In this document: positions 34,716 through 45,696 of the stretch, piece after piece | Numbering within the stretch: position 1 is the first letter of the stretch | How the letters are laid out: the number at the start of each line of letters is the position of its first letter | Assembly (NCBI RefSeq): GCF_001953865.1 | Contig: NZ_MQUQ01000003.1 | Span: 137,917 to 201,916 of the forward strand | DNA: 64,000 bases | Source: Amycolatopsis coloradensis | GTDB lineage: Bacteria; Actinomycetota; Actinomycetes; Mycobacteriales; Pseudonocardiaceae | Reading direction: 5' to 3' | Notes under the pieces: model-generated | Database searches by the model: none | What the model saw: the letters and a program-made list of their open reading frames with translations, nothing else | What the model was told of the DNA's origin: nothing | Program-made: the position numbers and the translations under genes

Positions 34716-34778
34716 GATCACGCGTGTCGTCCACCTGATCACACGCGTCGTCCGTCTGATCACACGCGTCGTCCATCC
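34716..34778. repeat. Three 21-bp tandem repeats
   Basis: Units at 34716-34736, 34737-34757 and 34758-34778 each begin GATCAC and carry GCGT followed by GTCC. The last unit runs into the direct repeat flanking the toxin-antitoxin pair. Confidence 0.75.
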
Positions 34779-34820
34779 ACGCACGCAGACCCTTCGCGCG
34801 GGAAAGGCGAACTCACGTGG
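34756..34820. repeat. Direct repeat, left copy flanking the toxin-antitoxin pair
   Basis: About 65 bases starting CTGATCACACGCGTCGTCC and including CCTTCGCGCGGGAAAGGCG. It is repeated at 35623-35688 with three or four differences. The two copies bracket the antitoxin/toxin genes. Confidence 0.8.
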
Positions 34821-34859
34821 TCGAACGCGGGACTCGCGTGATCGGGAGTCCAGAACGGG

Positions 34860-35198
34860 TCACACGGCAGTCGAAATGGTGACGTCGTGATCGTCGAAAT
34901 CGGCGACCACCCGCATCCGGCCACCCAAGGCGACGATGTACCTGTGAAGCGTGTCCAGTTCCATCTGGCTCGGATCACCCTGCTCGAGCTGGCTGATCCG
35001 CGGCTGGCTCACGCCCATTCGCTTGGCGACTTCGGCCTGACTCATCCCCACGTCCTCGCGAAGTTTCGACAGTCGAAAGCCGAGAACGTACGCCTGCGCG
35101 GCTTCTCGCGCCTCAGCCCGCGCGGCTTCGACGTCGCGGCCCGCCTCACGATCCGCGGCGAGCTTCTCGGCCTTGACCTCTTTCCAGGACCGACCCAT
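34860..35198 (-). CDS. XRE-family antitoxin (HigA-like)
   Basis: Protein of 112 residues with an acidic, helical N-terminus and a Cro/CI-type helix-turn-helix, GMSQAEVAKRMGVSQPRISQ, near residues 50-70. The C-terminus ends in a short beta-like segment. It follows the toxin gene on the same strand by one base, the toxin-first order typical of HigBA. It should bind the operon's own promoter and, if the toxin were intact, neutralise it. The frame is complete. Confidence 0.82.
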   Translation of the reverse strand: MGRSWKEVKAEKLAADREAGRDVEAARAEAREAAQAYVLGFRLSKLREDVGMSQAEVAKRMGVSQPRISQLEQGDPSQMELDTLHRYIVALGGRMRVVADFDDHDVTISTAV

Positions 35199-35199
35199 T

Positions 35200-35469
35200 T
35201 CAGCATTCCTCCATCGCGTCCAGATGCCGCCGGTATCGCTCCTCCGCGGCCCTGCGCACCGGATCGAAGACGAACAAGATCCTGATCTCGGTGTGCCCCG
35301 CCGACGCCGGGCGCGACTCTTTCAAGTTGTGCCTGCGCGAGCCACTGATCCTGTCGACCAGTGGCCGTCCGAGCCATGGTCCTTCACGAGCCAGCATGTC
35401 GATCGCCTCTTCGATCCGGTCGGCCGTACGCGGTTCTTCCCGGCACAACGCCGTGAACCAGCGATCCAC
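35200..35469 (-). CDS. HigB/RelE-type (Gp49-like) toxin, probably decayed
   Basis: Remaining frame of 89 residues from GTG 35469, similar to phage Gp49-like HigB ribosome-dependent RNases: EGPWLGRPLVDRISGSRRHNLKE and RILFVFDP. Two defects stand out. The conserved N-terminus (WEIELHDEV) is encoded in frame upstream but has no start codon, only an in-frame TGA. After FVFDP the strand usually reading ILLVGGDKxG..WY is missing, and the sequence jumps to the last helix. The toxin is thus likely inactive while the antitoxin is kept. Confidence 0.65.
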   Translation of the reverse strand: MDRWFTALCREEPRTADRIEEAIDMLAREGPWLGRPLVDRISGSRRHNLKESRPASAGHTEIRILFVFDPVRRAAEERYRRHLDAMEEC

Positions 35470-35836
35470 TTCGTCGTGAAGCTCGATCTCCCACTTGCAT
35501 CAAGCGGCCATAATGCAGACCTTATATCGGCCAGGGCGCCAAAGCCAGAGTTCCCACCAAGGTGCGCTTCCACCACCGGATGTTCCGCAGACGCAAGGCC
35601 TCACCACTCACGAACCTCGCGCCTGATCACACGCGTCGTCCATCCACGCACGCAGGCCCTTCGCGCGGGAAAGGCGTAACTCGCGTGATGGGACGGACGA
35701 CACGGCGACTCATCGGCCTTGACGTCTTCCGAGAGCGGGTCATATCGGTCTCCGGGGGTACGCGGTCCGGCCTCAGGACCGGAACCAGCCAGCCCCGCGC
35801 CCGACCCACTCCCCACCACCAATCCAGGTCAACGGA
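35470..35836. other. Gene-free interval holding the right direct repeat
   Basis: The stretch between the toxin remnant and the clpC terminator has no credible gene. Its left end holds the orphaned toxin N-terminus, and 35623-35688 is the second copy of the 65-base direct repeat, containing TAACTCGCGTGAT, a motif shared with 44777-44875. Confidence 0.6.
35623..35688. repeat. Direct repeat, right copy flanking the toxin-antitoxin pair
   Basis: About 66 bases matching 34756-34820 in the same orientation, from CTGATCAC through AAGGCG to CTCGCGTGAT. One extra T and two or three substitutions separate the copies. It marks the right border of the toxin-antitoxin interval. Confidence 0.8.
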
Positions 35837-35869
35837 AATGCCCGCCGCGGTCAACCCGCGACGGGCATT
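35837..35869 (-). terminator. Probable clpC terminator
   Basis: GC-rich stem with arms AATGCCCG...GCGG and CCGCG.CGGGCATT around TCAA, located 18 bases beyond the clpC stop. It fits an intrinsic-type hairpin without a long T run. Confidence 0.65.
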
Positions 35870-35886
35870 CCCTTCAGAACCGAGAC

Positions 35887-38445
<2,559 letters not shown>

Positions 38446-38768
38446 GTGCACTCCCTCGACTGCTGCGACGGCGGCCCGTTTCCATCGTGCTTTCACCGCG
38501 ATGGATTCAGCACCGTGAGACCACTCTAGTAGCCAAGCGGTCGCGCTGGCGTACCACTACGGCTGATTGCGGCCCGTTCGCGCCCGGCCCGTTCTCCGGC
38601 CGTGCGCTCTTTCATCTTCCGGTTGCCCTGCACCTTTACGTCAAGCCCAACGTGCGAACACGCACTCGGATTCCGCCGAAGGTGCCTTGTCCGCTGAGCG
38701 CGAACACGGCAGGCGGCAAGGACTGCCCAGTGGATGGACACCCGTCCGGAGTAGTCACGGAGCGATTG
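38446..38768. other. clpC/fhuF divergent intergenic region
   Basis: About 320 bases with no gene. It must contain the clpC promoter (minus strand), but I could not identify a convincing -10/-35 pair, ClgR box or heat-shock operator. Its right end leads into the IdeR box and the FhuF-like gene. Confidence 0.4.
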
Positions 38769-38787
38769 TAAGGTTAGGCTAACTAAT
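38769..38787. promoter_or_regulatory. IdeR/DmdR iron box
   Basis: TAAGGTTAGGCTAACTAAT matches the 19-base actinobacterial IdeR/DmdR1 operator (TTAGGTTAGGCTAACCTAA) at 15 of 19 positions, including the whole centre. It lies 15 bases before the FhuF-like start, where bound repressor would block transcription when iron is plentiful. Confidence 0.85.
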
Positions 38788-38801
38788 GAAGGGAGGCTGG
38801 T

Positions 38802-39620
38802 GTGTCGTATCTCCCCGCGCTCGTGTCACCCGAAGACGGGCTCGGAGCCTCCCTGTCGAGGATGCCGGAAGCAACCGGGATCCGCGGATCCGTGCCGGAG
38901 GCCGAGCCGGGCTGGGTCCACTGTGACGACCTTCTCGACGAACCGGACCGTCTCGTGCGATGGCGAGACCGTCTCGGCGGCTGGCTGGCTGAGCGGTATC
39001 CTGCGGCGCCCGCGATTCCCGAGCGGACCCCGGCGACCTGGATCCTGTCCTGGTACCTGCACGTTCCGGCGTTCGCCGGCGCGATGCTGCTGCACCACGA
39101 ACGCCGTGTCCCGTCGCTGGCGCCGCCCGCGCTGGCCTTCCGGATCGGCGGCGACCGGCCGCACCCCGACTCGATCGCCATCCTCGGCGACGGGTTCCAC
39201 TGCCTGCCGACCGACCCGGGTTCGGCGCATCCGGGAGCCGTCGTCGTCCGGGACGAGCGCACGCTGGCGGCGATCCTCCGCGGCCGCTTCATCGCGCACG
39301 CGAACAGGTTCATCGACGTCTACGGGCCGTTGACGCGGCTCGGTCGGCGACAGCTCTGGGCGGCCGCCACGGACGCGCTCGACAACGCGCTGTGGTCGGC
39401 GGGACAGCTGGGCGGGACCCCGGACGCAGAGGGTGCGGGGGTCGCGGACGCCGCGCTGGTCCTCGGGTCGCGATTCCCTCCGTTGACATCGGCGTCGAAG
39501 CTGCGACTGGCCACGGGAGCCGACGGACGCCGCGAGTGGACGAGAAACCGCGAAAGCTGCTGTTACTCCTATCTGTTACCCGCGGAATCGGAATGCGGCG
39601 GCTGTCCGCGAATCCGTTAA
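38802..39620 (+). CDS. FhuF-like ferric-siderophore reductase (2Fe-2S)
   Basis: Cytoplasmic iron-sulfur protein of 272 residues, FhuF type. The C-terminal cluster motif reads CC-x10-C-x2-C (ESCCYSYLLPAESECGGC). FhuF reduces ferric iron taken up with hydroxamate siderophores to release it. The iron box just upstream supports this role. GTG 38802 follows GGGAGG with 5-base spacing. Its TAA overlaps the stop of the convergent neighbour in a shared TTAA. No siderophore transporter is adjacent, so the cognate siderophore is unknown. Confidence 0.87.
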   Translation: MSYLPALVSPEDGLGASLSRMPEATGIRGSVPEAEPGWVHCDDLLDEPDRLVRWRDRLGGWLAERYPAAPAIPERTPATWILSWYLHVPAFAGAMLLHHERRVPSLAPPALAFRIGGDRPHPDSIAILGDGFHCLPTDPGSAHPGAVVVRDERTLAAILRGRFIAHANRFIDVYGPLTRLGRRQLWAAATDALDNALWSAGQLGGTPDAEGAGVADAALVLGSRFPPLTSASKLRLATGADGRREWTRNRESCCYSYLLPAESECGGCPRIR

Positions 39621-40198
39621 GAAGTCCAGCCTGGATTCCGCCCGGTGGCGCCCAAGGCGCGTTCAAAGGTGGTCGCGCCTTCCGCGACGACGACTTCTTC
39701 GCCGTACACCTTCATCGCCCGCGCCTGCTCTCCGATCTCCAGTGCGATGGCGTGGACGGCATCGGCGACTTCAGGGAGCACGGCGAACTCCGCGCCGGTC
39801 GCCTTGGCGAGGTCCCAGCCGTGGAAGACGAACTCGTCCAGGACCATGTATCCCGCCATCGACGCGGGCATCTGACTGCCGCCGAAGGCGGTCTGCCCCT
39901 CCCACGCCTGAGGCGTGCCGAAGACCTCGGCGAGCCGCGCTGTCTGCTTCTCCAGCGCGTCGAGCCAGTCGTCTCCGACGAGCCCCGCCTCCGCCTCGCC
40001 CGTCGCCGACTCGGGCGGCGACGCCTTGCGTCCGGCGGCTTCGAGCCAGGGACCCCAGTAGAGAAGGTGGTTCAGCAACGCACGGACGTCGTAGTCGGCG
40101 CACGGGGTGCGGGCGGTGAACTCGGACTCGCCGATCCCGCGCAGGATTCCGGCGAATTCCGCGGCGGCGGGGGTAATCAGGGCAGCGTATTCGGGCAT
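39617..40198 (-). CDS. TIGR03086-type metal-binding (DinB/MDMPI-like) protein
   Basis: Protein of 193 residues of the mycothiol-dependent maleylpyruvate isomerase/DinB-like group. Features are RTPCADYDVRALLNHLLYW near the N-terminus (first His) and YMVLDEFVFHGWDLAKATG (second His region), the usual helical-bundle metal ligands. These proteins often act with mycothiol, but no reaction can be assigned here. It starts at ATG 40198, divergent from the AraC gene by 66 bases. Confidence 0.8.
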   Translation of the reverse strand: MPEYAALITPAAAEFAGILRGIGESEFTARTPCADYDVRALLNHLLYWGPWLEAAGRKASPPESATGEAEAGLVGDDWLDALEKQTARLAEVFGTPQAWEGQTAFGGSQMPASMAGYMVLDEFVFHGWDLAKATGAEFAVLPEVADAVHAIALEIGEQARAMKVYGEEVVVAEGATTFERALGATGRNPGWTS

Positions 40199-40264
40199 AC
40201 GGGCATGAGTTCACGGGAAGGGTCGCGCTGTCTTGAAGAAACGCGACACGATTAGGTTGAGCGG

Positions 40265-41086
40265 GTGAGCGGGCACCGGATCCCGGCGGGGATCGTCGAC
40301 GCGCGAGGGGCGAACGCGGCGTTCAGCCTCGTCAGGAGGCCGCCGACGCCGGAACTGCGGCCGTTCGTCGACCATCACTGGATCCTGCGCTGGGATCTGG
40401 GCGACCGTCCGCCCCACGAACAGGTGGTCCTGCCCAATCTCGCGGTGAACGTCACGTTCTTCAGCGACGCCACAGGGGCGTCCGGACCGGGGAAACGGCC
40501 TTTTCGCTATGTCGTAGCGGGTACGGACCACGGTATCGGCGTGCGATTCCGGCCAGGGGCTTTCCGGGCATTCCTCACCGGTCCGGTAACGATGATCTCC
40601 GGCCGTTCCGTTCCGCTCACCGATCTCTTCACCGGCGCCGTACCGGTGACGGAATCGGTACGCAATGCGACGAACGACTTCGAAATGGTCCGCCGGTGCG
40701 AGCAACTACTCCTCACGAAACAGCCGGTGCTCACCGCGGCGGCCAGGACGGCCATCGAGGCGGTGGAAACAATCGCGGCCGAACCGGCCATTACCAGAGT
40801 CGGCGAGCTGTCAAGCCGAACGGGCTTGTCTCACCGAAGTCTGCAACGCTTGTTCGCCGAACATGTCGGCGCCGCCCCCAAATGGGCGATTCAGGTATAC
40901 CGGTTGAACGAAGCGGCGGCACGGATCGCAGCCGAGGAACGGCCCGACTACGCGGAACTGGCGACGGTGCTGGGCTATAGCGACCAAGCACACTTCAGCC
41001 GGGATTTCCGCTCCGTGACCGGATGGGCGCCCACCGAGTACGCCCGCTTGAACCGTGTACAAGAACAAGAAAGCCGCCGGGAATAG
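40265..41086 (+). CDS. AraC family transcriptional regulator
   Basis: Regulator of 273 residues. An N-terminal sensing domain (LRPFVDHHWILRWDL, GIGVRFRPGAFRAFL) is of the kind seen in DUF6597-containing AraC proteins. The C-terminal double HTH contains SSRTGLSHRSLQRLFAEHVG and ELATVLGYSDQAHFSRDF. A TAGGTT box six bases before GTG 40265 and the absence of a ribosome site suggest a leaderless mRNA. Its stop lies inside the hairpin shared with lsr2. The divergent TIGR03086 gene is the probable target. Confidence 0.85.
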   Translation: MSGHRIPAGIVDARGANAAFSLVRRPPTPELRPFVDHHWILRWDLGDRPPHEQVVLPNLAVNVTFFSDATGASGPGKRPFRYVVAGTDHGIGVRFRPGAFRAFLTGPVTMISGRSVPLTDLFTGAVPVTESVRNATNDFEMVRRCEQLLLTKQPVLTAAARTAIEAVETIAAEPAITRVGELSSRTGLSHRSLQRLFAEHVGAAPKWAIQVYRLNEAAARIAAEERPDYAELATVLGYSDQAHFSRDFRSVTGWAPTEYARLNRVQEQESRRE

Positions 41087-41098
41087 TTCCCGGCGGCT
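41072..41098. terminator. Bidirectional hairpin between araC-type gene and lsr2
   Basis: Perfect 12-base arms, AGCCGCCGGGAA and TTCCCGGCGGCT, around TAG. The loop TAG is the stop codon of the AraC gene. It lies 17 bases beyond the lsr2 stop and can end both transcripts. Confidence 0.85.
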
Positions 41099-41114
41099 CG
41101 AGGGTCGAAAGACC

Positions 41115-41468
41115 TCAGTTCTTCTTGTGGTAGGCCTCCACGACCTCGGACGGGATACGTCCACGGTCGGAAACCTGGAAGCCGTTCTTGCGGGCCCAGG
41201 CGCGAATGGCCTGGTTCTGCTCGCGGTCGACGGTCGCGGGGCGGGCGGCGGCCTTCACGCCGGCGACCGGACGAATGGCGGTGCGCTTACGGCCACCCGC
41301 GCGGCGAGCGTGCTCCACATACTGGGCCAGCGCGTCACGAAGCTCTTCCGCGTTTTCCGCGGAAAGGTCGATCTGGTAGCTCACACCGTCCAAACCGAAC
41401 TCGACGGTCTCTTCCGCCTCTGTGCCGTCGAGGTCGTCAACGAGCGAGACGAGCACCTTCTGTGCCAT
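41115..41468 (-). CDS. lsr2: Nucleoid-associated protein Lsr2
   Basis: Histone-like xenogeneic silencer of 117 residues. The N-terminal dimerisation domain starts [16 protein letters not shown]. The C-terminal DNA-binding domain carries the AT-hook-like RGR in [19 protein letters not shown], which inserts in the minor groove of AT-rich DNA. It is located between clpC and lysS as in mycobacteria. It may repress AT-richer acquired genes, including any in this window. Confidence 0.96.
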   Translation of the reverse strand: MAQKVLVSLVDDLDGTEAEETVEFGLDGVSYQIDLSAENAEELRDALAQYVEHARRAGGRKRTAIRPVAGVKAAARPATVDREQNQAIRAWARKNGFQVSDRGRIPSEVVEAYHKKN

Positions 41469-41619
41469 CTGTTTCCTCCTGCTGGGGGCTTACACGAATG
41501 ATCTGGTACGGGGCATGCCCCGGACAGAAGACTTTGTCTAGCGACATTAATACCCGCTACCGAGACATAACGCAAATCTTGTTTACCAGAACGATCGAGG
41601 TATCTGTCACGCGGACGGG

Positions 41620-43131
41620 TTATTCAGGCCGTACGAGCGGGAACAGGATGGTCTCCCGGATACCAAGGCCGGTCAGCGCCATCAGCAACCGGTCGATCCC
41701 CATTCCGACACCACCGCTCGGCGGCATTCCGTACTCCAGCGCACGGAGGAAATCCTCATCCAGGTTCATGGCCTCACTATCGCCCTGCGCACCCAGCCGA
41801 GCCTGTTCCACCAGACGCTGGCGTTCCACCACGGGATCGACCAGCTCCGAGTATCCGGTGGCGAGTTCGAATCCGCGCACGTACAGATCCCACTTCTCCG
41901 CAACCCCCGGCTTGCTGCGATGTTGCCTGGTCAGCGGGGATGTCTCGACCGGAAAATCACGGACAAAAGTAGGTTCGTGAAGATGATCGCCGACGAGGTG
42001 TTCCCAAAGTTCTTCGATGAGTTTGCCGTGCCCTAACTTCGGGTCGAGCTCCAGCTCACGCCCTTCGGCATAGGAACGCAGCTTGTCCACCGATGTCTCG
42101 GGAGTGATCTCTTCCGACAACGCCTCGGACAACGACTCGTACATTCCGAGTGTGGTCCACTCGCCGGACAGGTCGTACTCCGAACCGTCGACAAGAGTGA
42201 CCACCTGAGTGCCGAGAACGTTCTGCGCCGCCTCCTGGATGAGCTGGCGCGTCATCACCGCGTTGGAGTCATAGGTCGCATACGCTTCGTAGTACTCGAG
42301 CATGGCGAACTCGGGCGAGTGTGACGAGTCGCTGCCCTCGTTCCGGAAGTTCCGGTTGATCTCGAAGACCTTCTCGATACCGCCGACCACGCAACGCTTG
42401 AGGTACAGCTCCGGCGCGATCCTCAAGTAGAGGTCGAGGTCGAAGGCATTCGAATGCGTGACGAATGGCCGTGCCGCCGCGCCCCCGTGCAGTGTCTGGA
42501 GCATCGGGGTCTCGACCTCGAGGAATCCCCGGCCGTGAAACGAGTCACGCAGGGAACGCAGCACACCGGCGCGGGTACGGACCACGTCCCGGGCCTTGGG
42601 ACGCACGATCAGATCGACATAACGCTGCCGGATCCGCGTTTCCTCGGCCAGCTCTTTGTGCGCCACGGGCAACGGGCGCAATGCCTTCGACGTGATCCGC
42701 CAAGAGTCGGCCATCACGGAAAGTTCGCCGCGCTTGGAGGTGATGACCTCGCCGTCGACGAATACGTGATCACCGAGATCGACATCGGACTTCCACGCCG
42801 CGAGCGCGTCTTCACCGACCTTGGCCAGGCTGATCATCGCCTGCAACTCGGTGCCGTCGCCTTCACGGAGGCTCGCGAAACACAGTTTGCCGGTATTGCG
42901 CAGGAACATGACCCGGCCGGTGATGCCGACGGTCTCGCCGGTGGCCGTGTCGACTCCAAGGCCGGAATGCTTCGCCCGTACTTCGGCCAGTGAGTGCGTC
43001 CGGGGCACCTCGACCGGATACGGATCGATACCCTCCGCGATTATCCGGTCGCGCTTGTCCCGGCGCACCCGCATCTGTTCCGGCAGGTCTTCGTCGGGGC
43101 TCACGCCCTCGGATGCGGGGATTTCAGTCAT
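41620..43131 (-). CDS. lysS: Lysyl-tRNA synthetase (class II)
   Basis: Charges tRNA-Lys; 503 residues. An N-terminal OB-fold anticodon domain ([17 protein letters not shown]) is followed by class II motifs: motif 2 [14 protein letters not shown] and motif 3 [17 protein letters not shown] 43131 is the start; a GTG two codons upstream is possible. It is 151 bases from lsr2. Charged tRNAs are also the substrates of the cyclodipeptide synthase in this window, though Lys specificity of that enzyme is not implied. Confidence 0.96.
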   Translation of the reverse strand: MTEIPASEGVSPDEDLPEQMRVRRDKRDRIIAEGIDPYPVEVPRTHSLAEVRAKHSGLGVDTATGETVGITGRVMFLRNTGKLCFASLREGDGTELQAMISLAKVGEDALAAWKSDVDLGDHVFVDGEVITSKRGELSVMADSWRITSKALRPLPVAHKELAEETRIRQRYVDLIVRPKARDVVRTRAGVLRSLRDSFHGRGFLEVETPMLQTLHGGAAARPFVTHSNAFDLDLYLRIAPELYLKRCVVGGIEKVFEINRNFRNEGSDSSHSPEFAMLEYYEAYATYDSNAVMTRQLIQEAAQNVLGTQVVTLVDGSEYDLSGEWTTLGMYESLSEALSEEITPETSVDKLRSYAEGRELELDPKLGHGKLIEELWEHLVGDHLHEPTFVRDFPVETSPLTRQHRSKPGVAEKWDLYVRGFELATGYSELVDPVVERQRLVEQARLGAQGDSEAMNLDEDFLRALEYGMPPSGGVGMGIDRLLMALTGLGIRETILFPLVRPE

Positions 43132-43226
43132 GCGCACAGCGTACGAACCCGTCGCTTCCCTACGCCAACCGGATTACCTTTTCCGGCTCCGGCCCAGCCG
43201 GTTTTCTCTCCATTAACCTGGCTCCC

Positions 43227-44000
43227 GTGAACTCATCCACGCCCGGCGTCGAAGCCGCACTGCACGCACGACGCGCCGCCTCGTTCGGCGCGAAGGCCGC
43301 CGCCTATGCCGCACATCGGCCCGACTATCCGGAAAAGGCACTGGCCTGGGGGCTGGGCGGCGAGAGAAACACCCCGGAACACGTCCTCGACCTCGGCGCG
43401 GGGACCGGCAAGCTCACCGGAGGGCTGCTCGCCCTCGGCCTCGTGGTCACCGCGGTCGAACCGGACGCGAAGATGCTCGAAGAGCTCACCAAGACATTCC
43501 CGGCGGCGACCCCGCTCATCGGGACGGCCGAGAACATCCCCTTGCCGGACGAATCCGTGGACGCCGTGGTCGTGGGCCAGGCCTTCCACTGGTTCGACCT
43601 CGACCGCGCCTATCCGGAGATGGCCAGGGTGCTGAAACCGGGCGGAGTCGTTGTCGCGCTGTGGAACCACGACGACGAATCCGTCGGCTGGCTGGCGGAA
43701 TTCAACGCGCTGATCAAGACCTCGGCGAGCAGGCGCTGGCTGAGCGACTACGAATCGCTGCCGGAACACGAGGCCTTCGAACCGTTCGAGAAGAAGACTT
43801 TCGGTCACAAGCAACCCAGGACGGCGGAAACCCTGGTGGAGACTCTCGCCACCCATTCGCACATGGTGGTGGTTCCGGCGGAGGAACGCGAAGCCAAGCT
43901 TCGTACAGCGCGGGAATTCCTCGACCGGAACCCGGAAACCGCCTCGGGGGAATTCGACCTGCCGCTCACCACGACCGTCTTCCGGGCGCGTAAGCGATGA
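43227..44000 (+). CDS. Class I SAM-dependent methyltransferase
   Basis: Methyltransferase of 257 residues. Motif I is LDLGAGTGKLTGGL, motif II follows at ENIPLPDESVDAVVVGQAFHWFD, and the post-motif block is VLKPGGVVVALW. Such proteins resemble ubiquinone/tocopherol-type small-molecule methylases, but the acceptor is unknown. GTG 43227 has no ribosome site; TAACCT nine bases upstream could be the -10 of a leaderless mRNA. Its stop overlaps the next methyltransferase start (ATGA). Confidence 0.85.
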   Translation: MNSSTPGVEAALHARRAASFGAKAAAYAAHRPDYPEKALAWGLGGERNTPEHVLDLGAGTGKLTGGLLALGLVVTAVEPDAKMLEELTKTFPAATPLIGTAENIPLPDESVDAVVVGQAFHWFDLDRAYPEMARVLKPGGVVVALWNHDDESVGWLAEFNALIKTSASRRWLSDYESLPEHEAFEPFEKKTFGHKQPRTAETLVETLATHSHMVVVPAEEREAKLRTAREFLDRNPETASGEFDLPLTTTVFRARKR

Positions 44001-44767
44001 CCGACTGGAAGGCCGCGTTCACCACGATGTTCGGCGCGCCCGCGTCCGCGGTGTCGGCCGGGATCTGGGCCGAGGTCTACGGCGACGAGTACCCCGCCGA
44101 ACTCGACACCTACAGCTTCGTGACCCGCACCGACCTGCACCGCATCGCCGCCGAAGCGCGGCTGGAGCCGGGTGGACGGCTGGCCGACATCGGCTGCGGG
44201 CGTGGTGGGCCAGGGCTGTGGGTCGCCGCGCGCACCTACGCGACGCTCACCGGGGTCGACATCGCGGAGACGGCGCTGGCTTCGGCACGGCGTCGCGCGG
44301 AGGCACTGCCCTTCTCGGACGTCGAGGCGACCGATTTCCAGATCGGCAGTTTCTCGGAAACCGGTCTGGACGACGCGTCGTTCGATGCGGTGATGAGCGT
44401 CGACGCGCTGCTGTTCGCGCCCGACAAGCCCCGCGCCTGCGAGGAGTTCGCGCGGATCCTCGTGCCAGGCGGCCGGTTGCTCGTCACCACCTGGGACTTC
44501 GACGGGCAGCCTCAGAACCGGCCGCCTCAGGTACCCGACCACCGGCCACTGCTGGAATCGGCCGGGTTCGACGTCCTCACCTACGAGGAGACGCCGGACT
44601 GGCGGACGCGGCAGCGGCGGACCATGGAGTTGTCGCTTTCGCGGGTGGCGGACCTGGCCGCGGAGTCGGGCGAGGATCCGTCGAAGCTGCGGGCGAGCCT
44701 CGAGCAGACCCTCCGCAACCAGGACCTGATGACCCGGCGGGTCCTCCTGATCGCCTCCCGCCGGTGA
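43997..44767 (+). CDS. Class I SAM-dependent methyltransferase
   Basis: Second methyltransferase of the pair, 256 residues. Motif I reads ADIGCGRGGPGLW, followed by VDALLFAPDKPRACEEFARILVPGG. It differs clearly from its partner and belongs to another subfamily. The four-base ATGA overlap shows co-translation. The two probably act on the same or consecutive substrates; nothing else is in the operon. Confidence 0.85.
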   Translation: MTDWKAAFTTMFGAPASAVSAGIWAEVYGDEYPAELDTYSFVTRTDLHRIAAEARLEPGGRLADIGCGRGGPGLWVAARTYATLTGVDIAETALASARRRAEALPFSDVEATDFQIGSFSETGLDDASFDAVMSVDALLFAPDKPRACEEFARILVPGGRLLVTTWDFDGQPQNRPPQVPDHRPLLESAGFDVLTYEETPDWRTRQRRTMELSLSRVADLAAESGEDPSKLRASLEQTLRNQDLMTRRVLLIASRR

Positions 44768-44776
44768 CGGAAGGCG

Positions 44777-44875
44777 AAACTCGCGTGATTGAGCACGTAA
44801 CTCGCGTGATCAGAAGCGCAACTCGCGAGTTACGCCTCCAGTCACGCGAGTTACGCCTCCAGTCACGCGAGTTAC
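44777..44875. repeat. Alternating copies of an ACTCGCGTGA motif
   Basis: Core AACTCGCGTGAT is found at 44778-44789 and 44799-44810. A palindrome AACTCGCGAGTT lies at 44820-44831. The reverse core CACGCGAGTTAC is repeated with a 20-base period at 44843-44854 and 44863-44874. The two halves are complementary and would form a large imperfect hairpin between convergent genes. The same core occurs in the repeat at 35676-35688. Confidence 0.75.
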
Positions 44876-44900
44876 GGGTCTGAGCACGCGAGATCGATGT

Positions 44901-45692
44901 TCAGTCACGGCGGGCGGAAGTGTGGTGGCGCTCGTAGACGAGGCGCAGGCCCAGGAGGGTCAGGTCCGGGACGTGTTCGGTGATCGTCTCCGATTCCTCC
45001 AGCACCAGCGGCGCAAGGCCACCGGTCGCGATCACCGCGACCGGATCCGTCCCGGACGGCGAAAGCTCGCGCTTGATTCGCTTCACCAGGCCGTCAACCT
45101 GGCCTGCGAAGCCGTAGAGAATGCCGGATTGCAGGCATTCCACGGTGTTCTTCCCGATCACCGACCGCGGCGGCACCAGTTCCACCTTGCGCAGCGCCGC
45201 GGCGCGGGCGGCCAGCGCGTCGACCGAGATCTCGATACCGGGCGCGAACGCGCCGCCGAGGAACTCGCCCTTGGCGGAGATGGCGTCCACATTGGTCGAA
45301 GTCCCGAAATCCACCACCACACAGGCGGTCGTGGGGTGCAGATGGTGCGCGGCCAGGGTGTTCACCAGCCTGTCCGCGCCCACCTCCTTGGGGTTGTCGA
45401 CCAAAAGCGGCACCCCCGTGCGCACCCCCGGCTCGATGACGATCTTCGGCAACCCGCCGTAGTACCGCGAAAGCATGACCCGCAGTTCCCGCAGCACGGC
45501 GGGAACCGTGGACAGCGCGCTGATCCCGGTCACCGCGTCCGCGTGCGCGCCGAGGAGCCCGCGCATGGTGAGCGCGAGTTCGTCGGCGGTGATCCGCGCG
45601 TCGGTGCGCATGCGCCAGTCACCGGCGAGCACCGGTCCCTGATAGAGACCGAGCACGATGTTGGTGTTGCCGACGTCGACCGTGAGCAGCAA
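44901..45692 (-). CDS. coaX: Type III pantothenate kinase
   Basis: Phosphorylates pantothenate, the first CoA step; 263 residues. Motifs of the ASKHA-fold CoaX family are DVGNTNIVLG at the N-terminus, GADRLVNTLAA (catalytic Asp) and VDFGTSTNVD. TTG 45692 is the start, five bases after the panD stop, and is fixed by the conserved MLLTVDVGNTN. It ends the pantothenate operon. Confidence 0.94.
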   Translation of the reverse strand: MLLTVDVGNTNIVLGLYQGPVLAGDWRMRTDARITADELALTMRGLLGAHADAVTGISALSTVPAVLRELRVMLSRYYGGLPKIVIEPGVRTGVPLLVDNPKEVGADRLVNTLAAHHLHPTTACVVVDFGTSTNVDAISAKGEFLGGAFAPGIEISVDALAARAAALRKVELVPPRSVIGKNTVECLQSGILYGFAGQVDGLVKRIKRELSPSGTDPVAVIATGGLAPLVLEESETITEHVPDLTLLGLRLVYERHHTSARRD

Positions 45693-45696
45693 GGGC

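Noticed and set aside
34675-34776. N-terminal extension of the Hsp70-like protein
   Set aside because: The extra residues (DDACDQ-type) are only a translation of the 21-bp tandem repeats; a strong ribosome site supports the inner GTG.
38446-38768. ClgR box or heat-shock operator ahead of clpC
   Set aside because: No convincing match to the known motifs could be found by eye.
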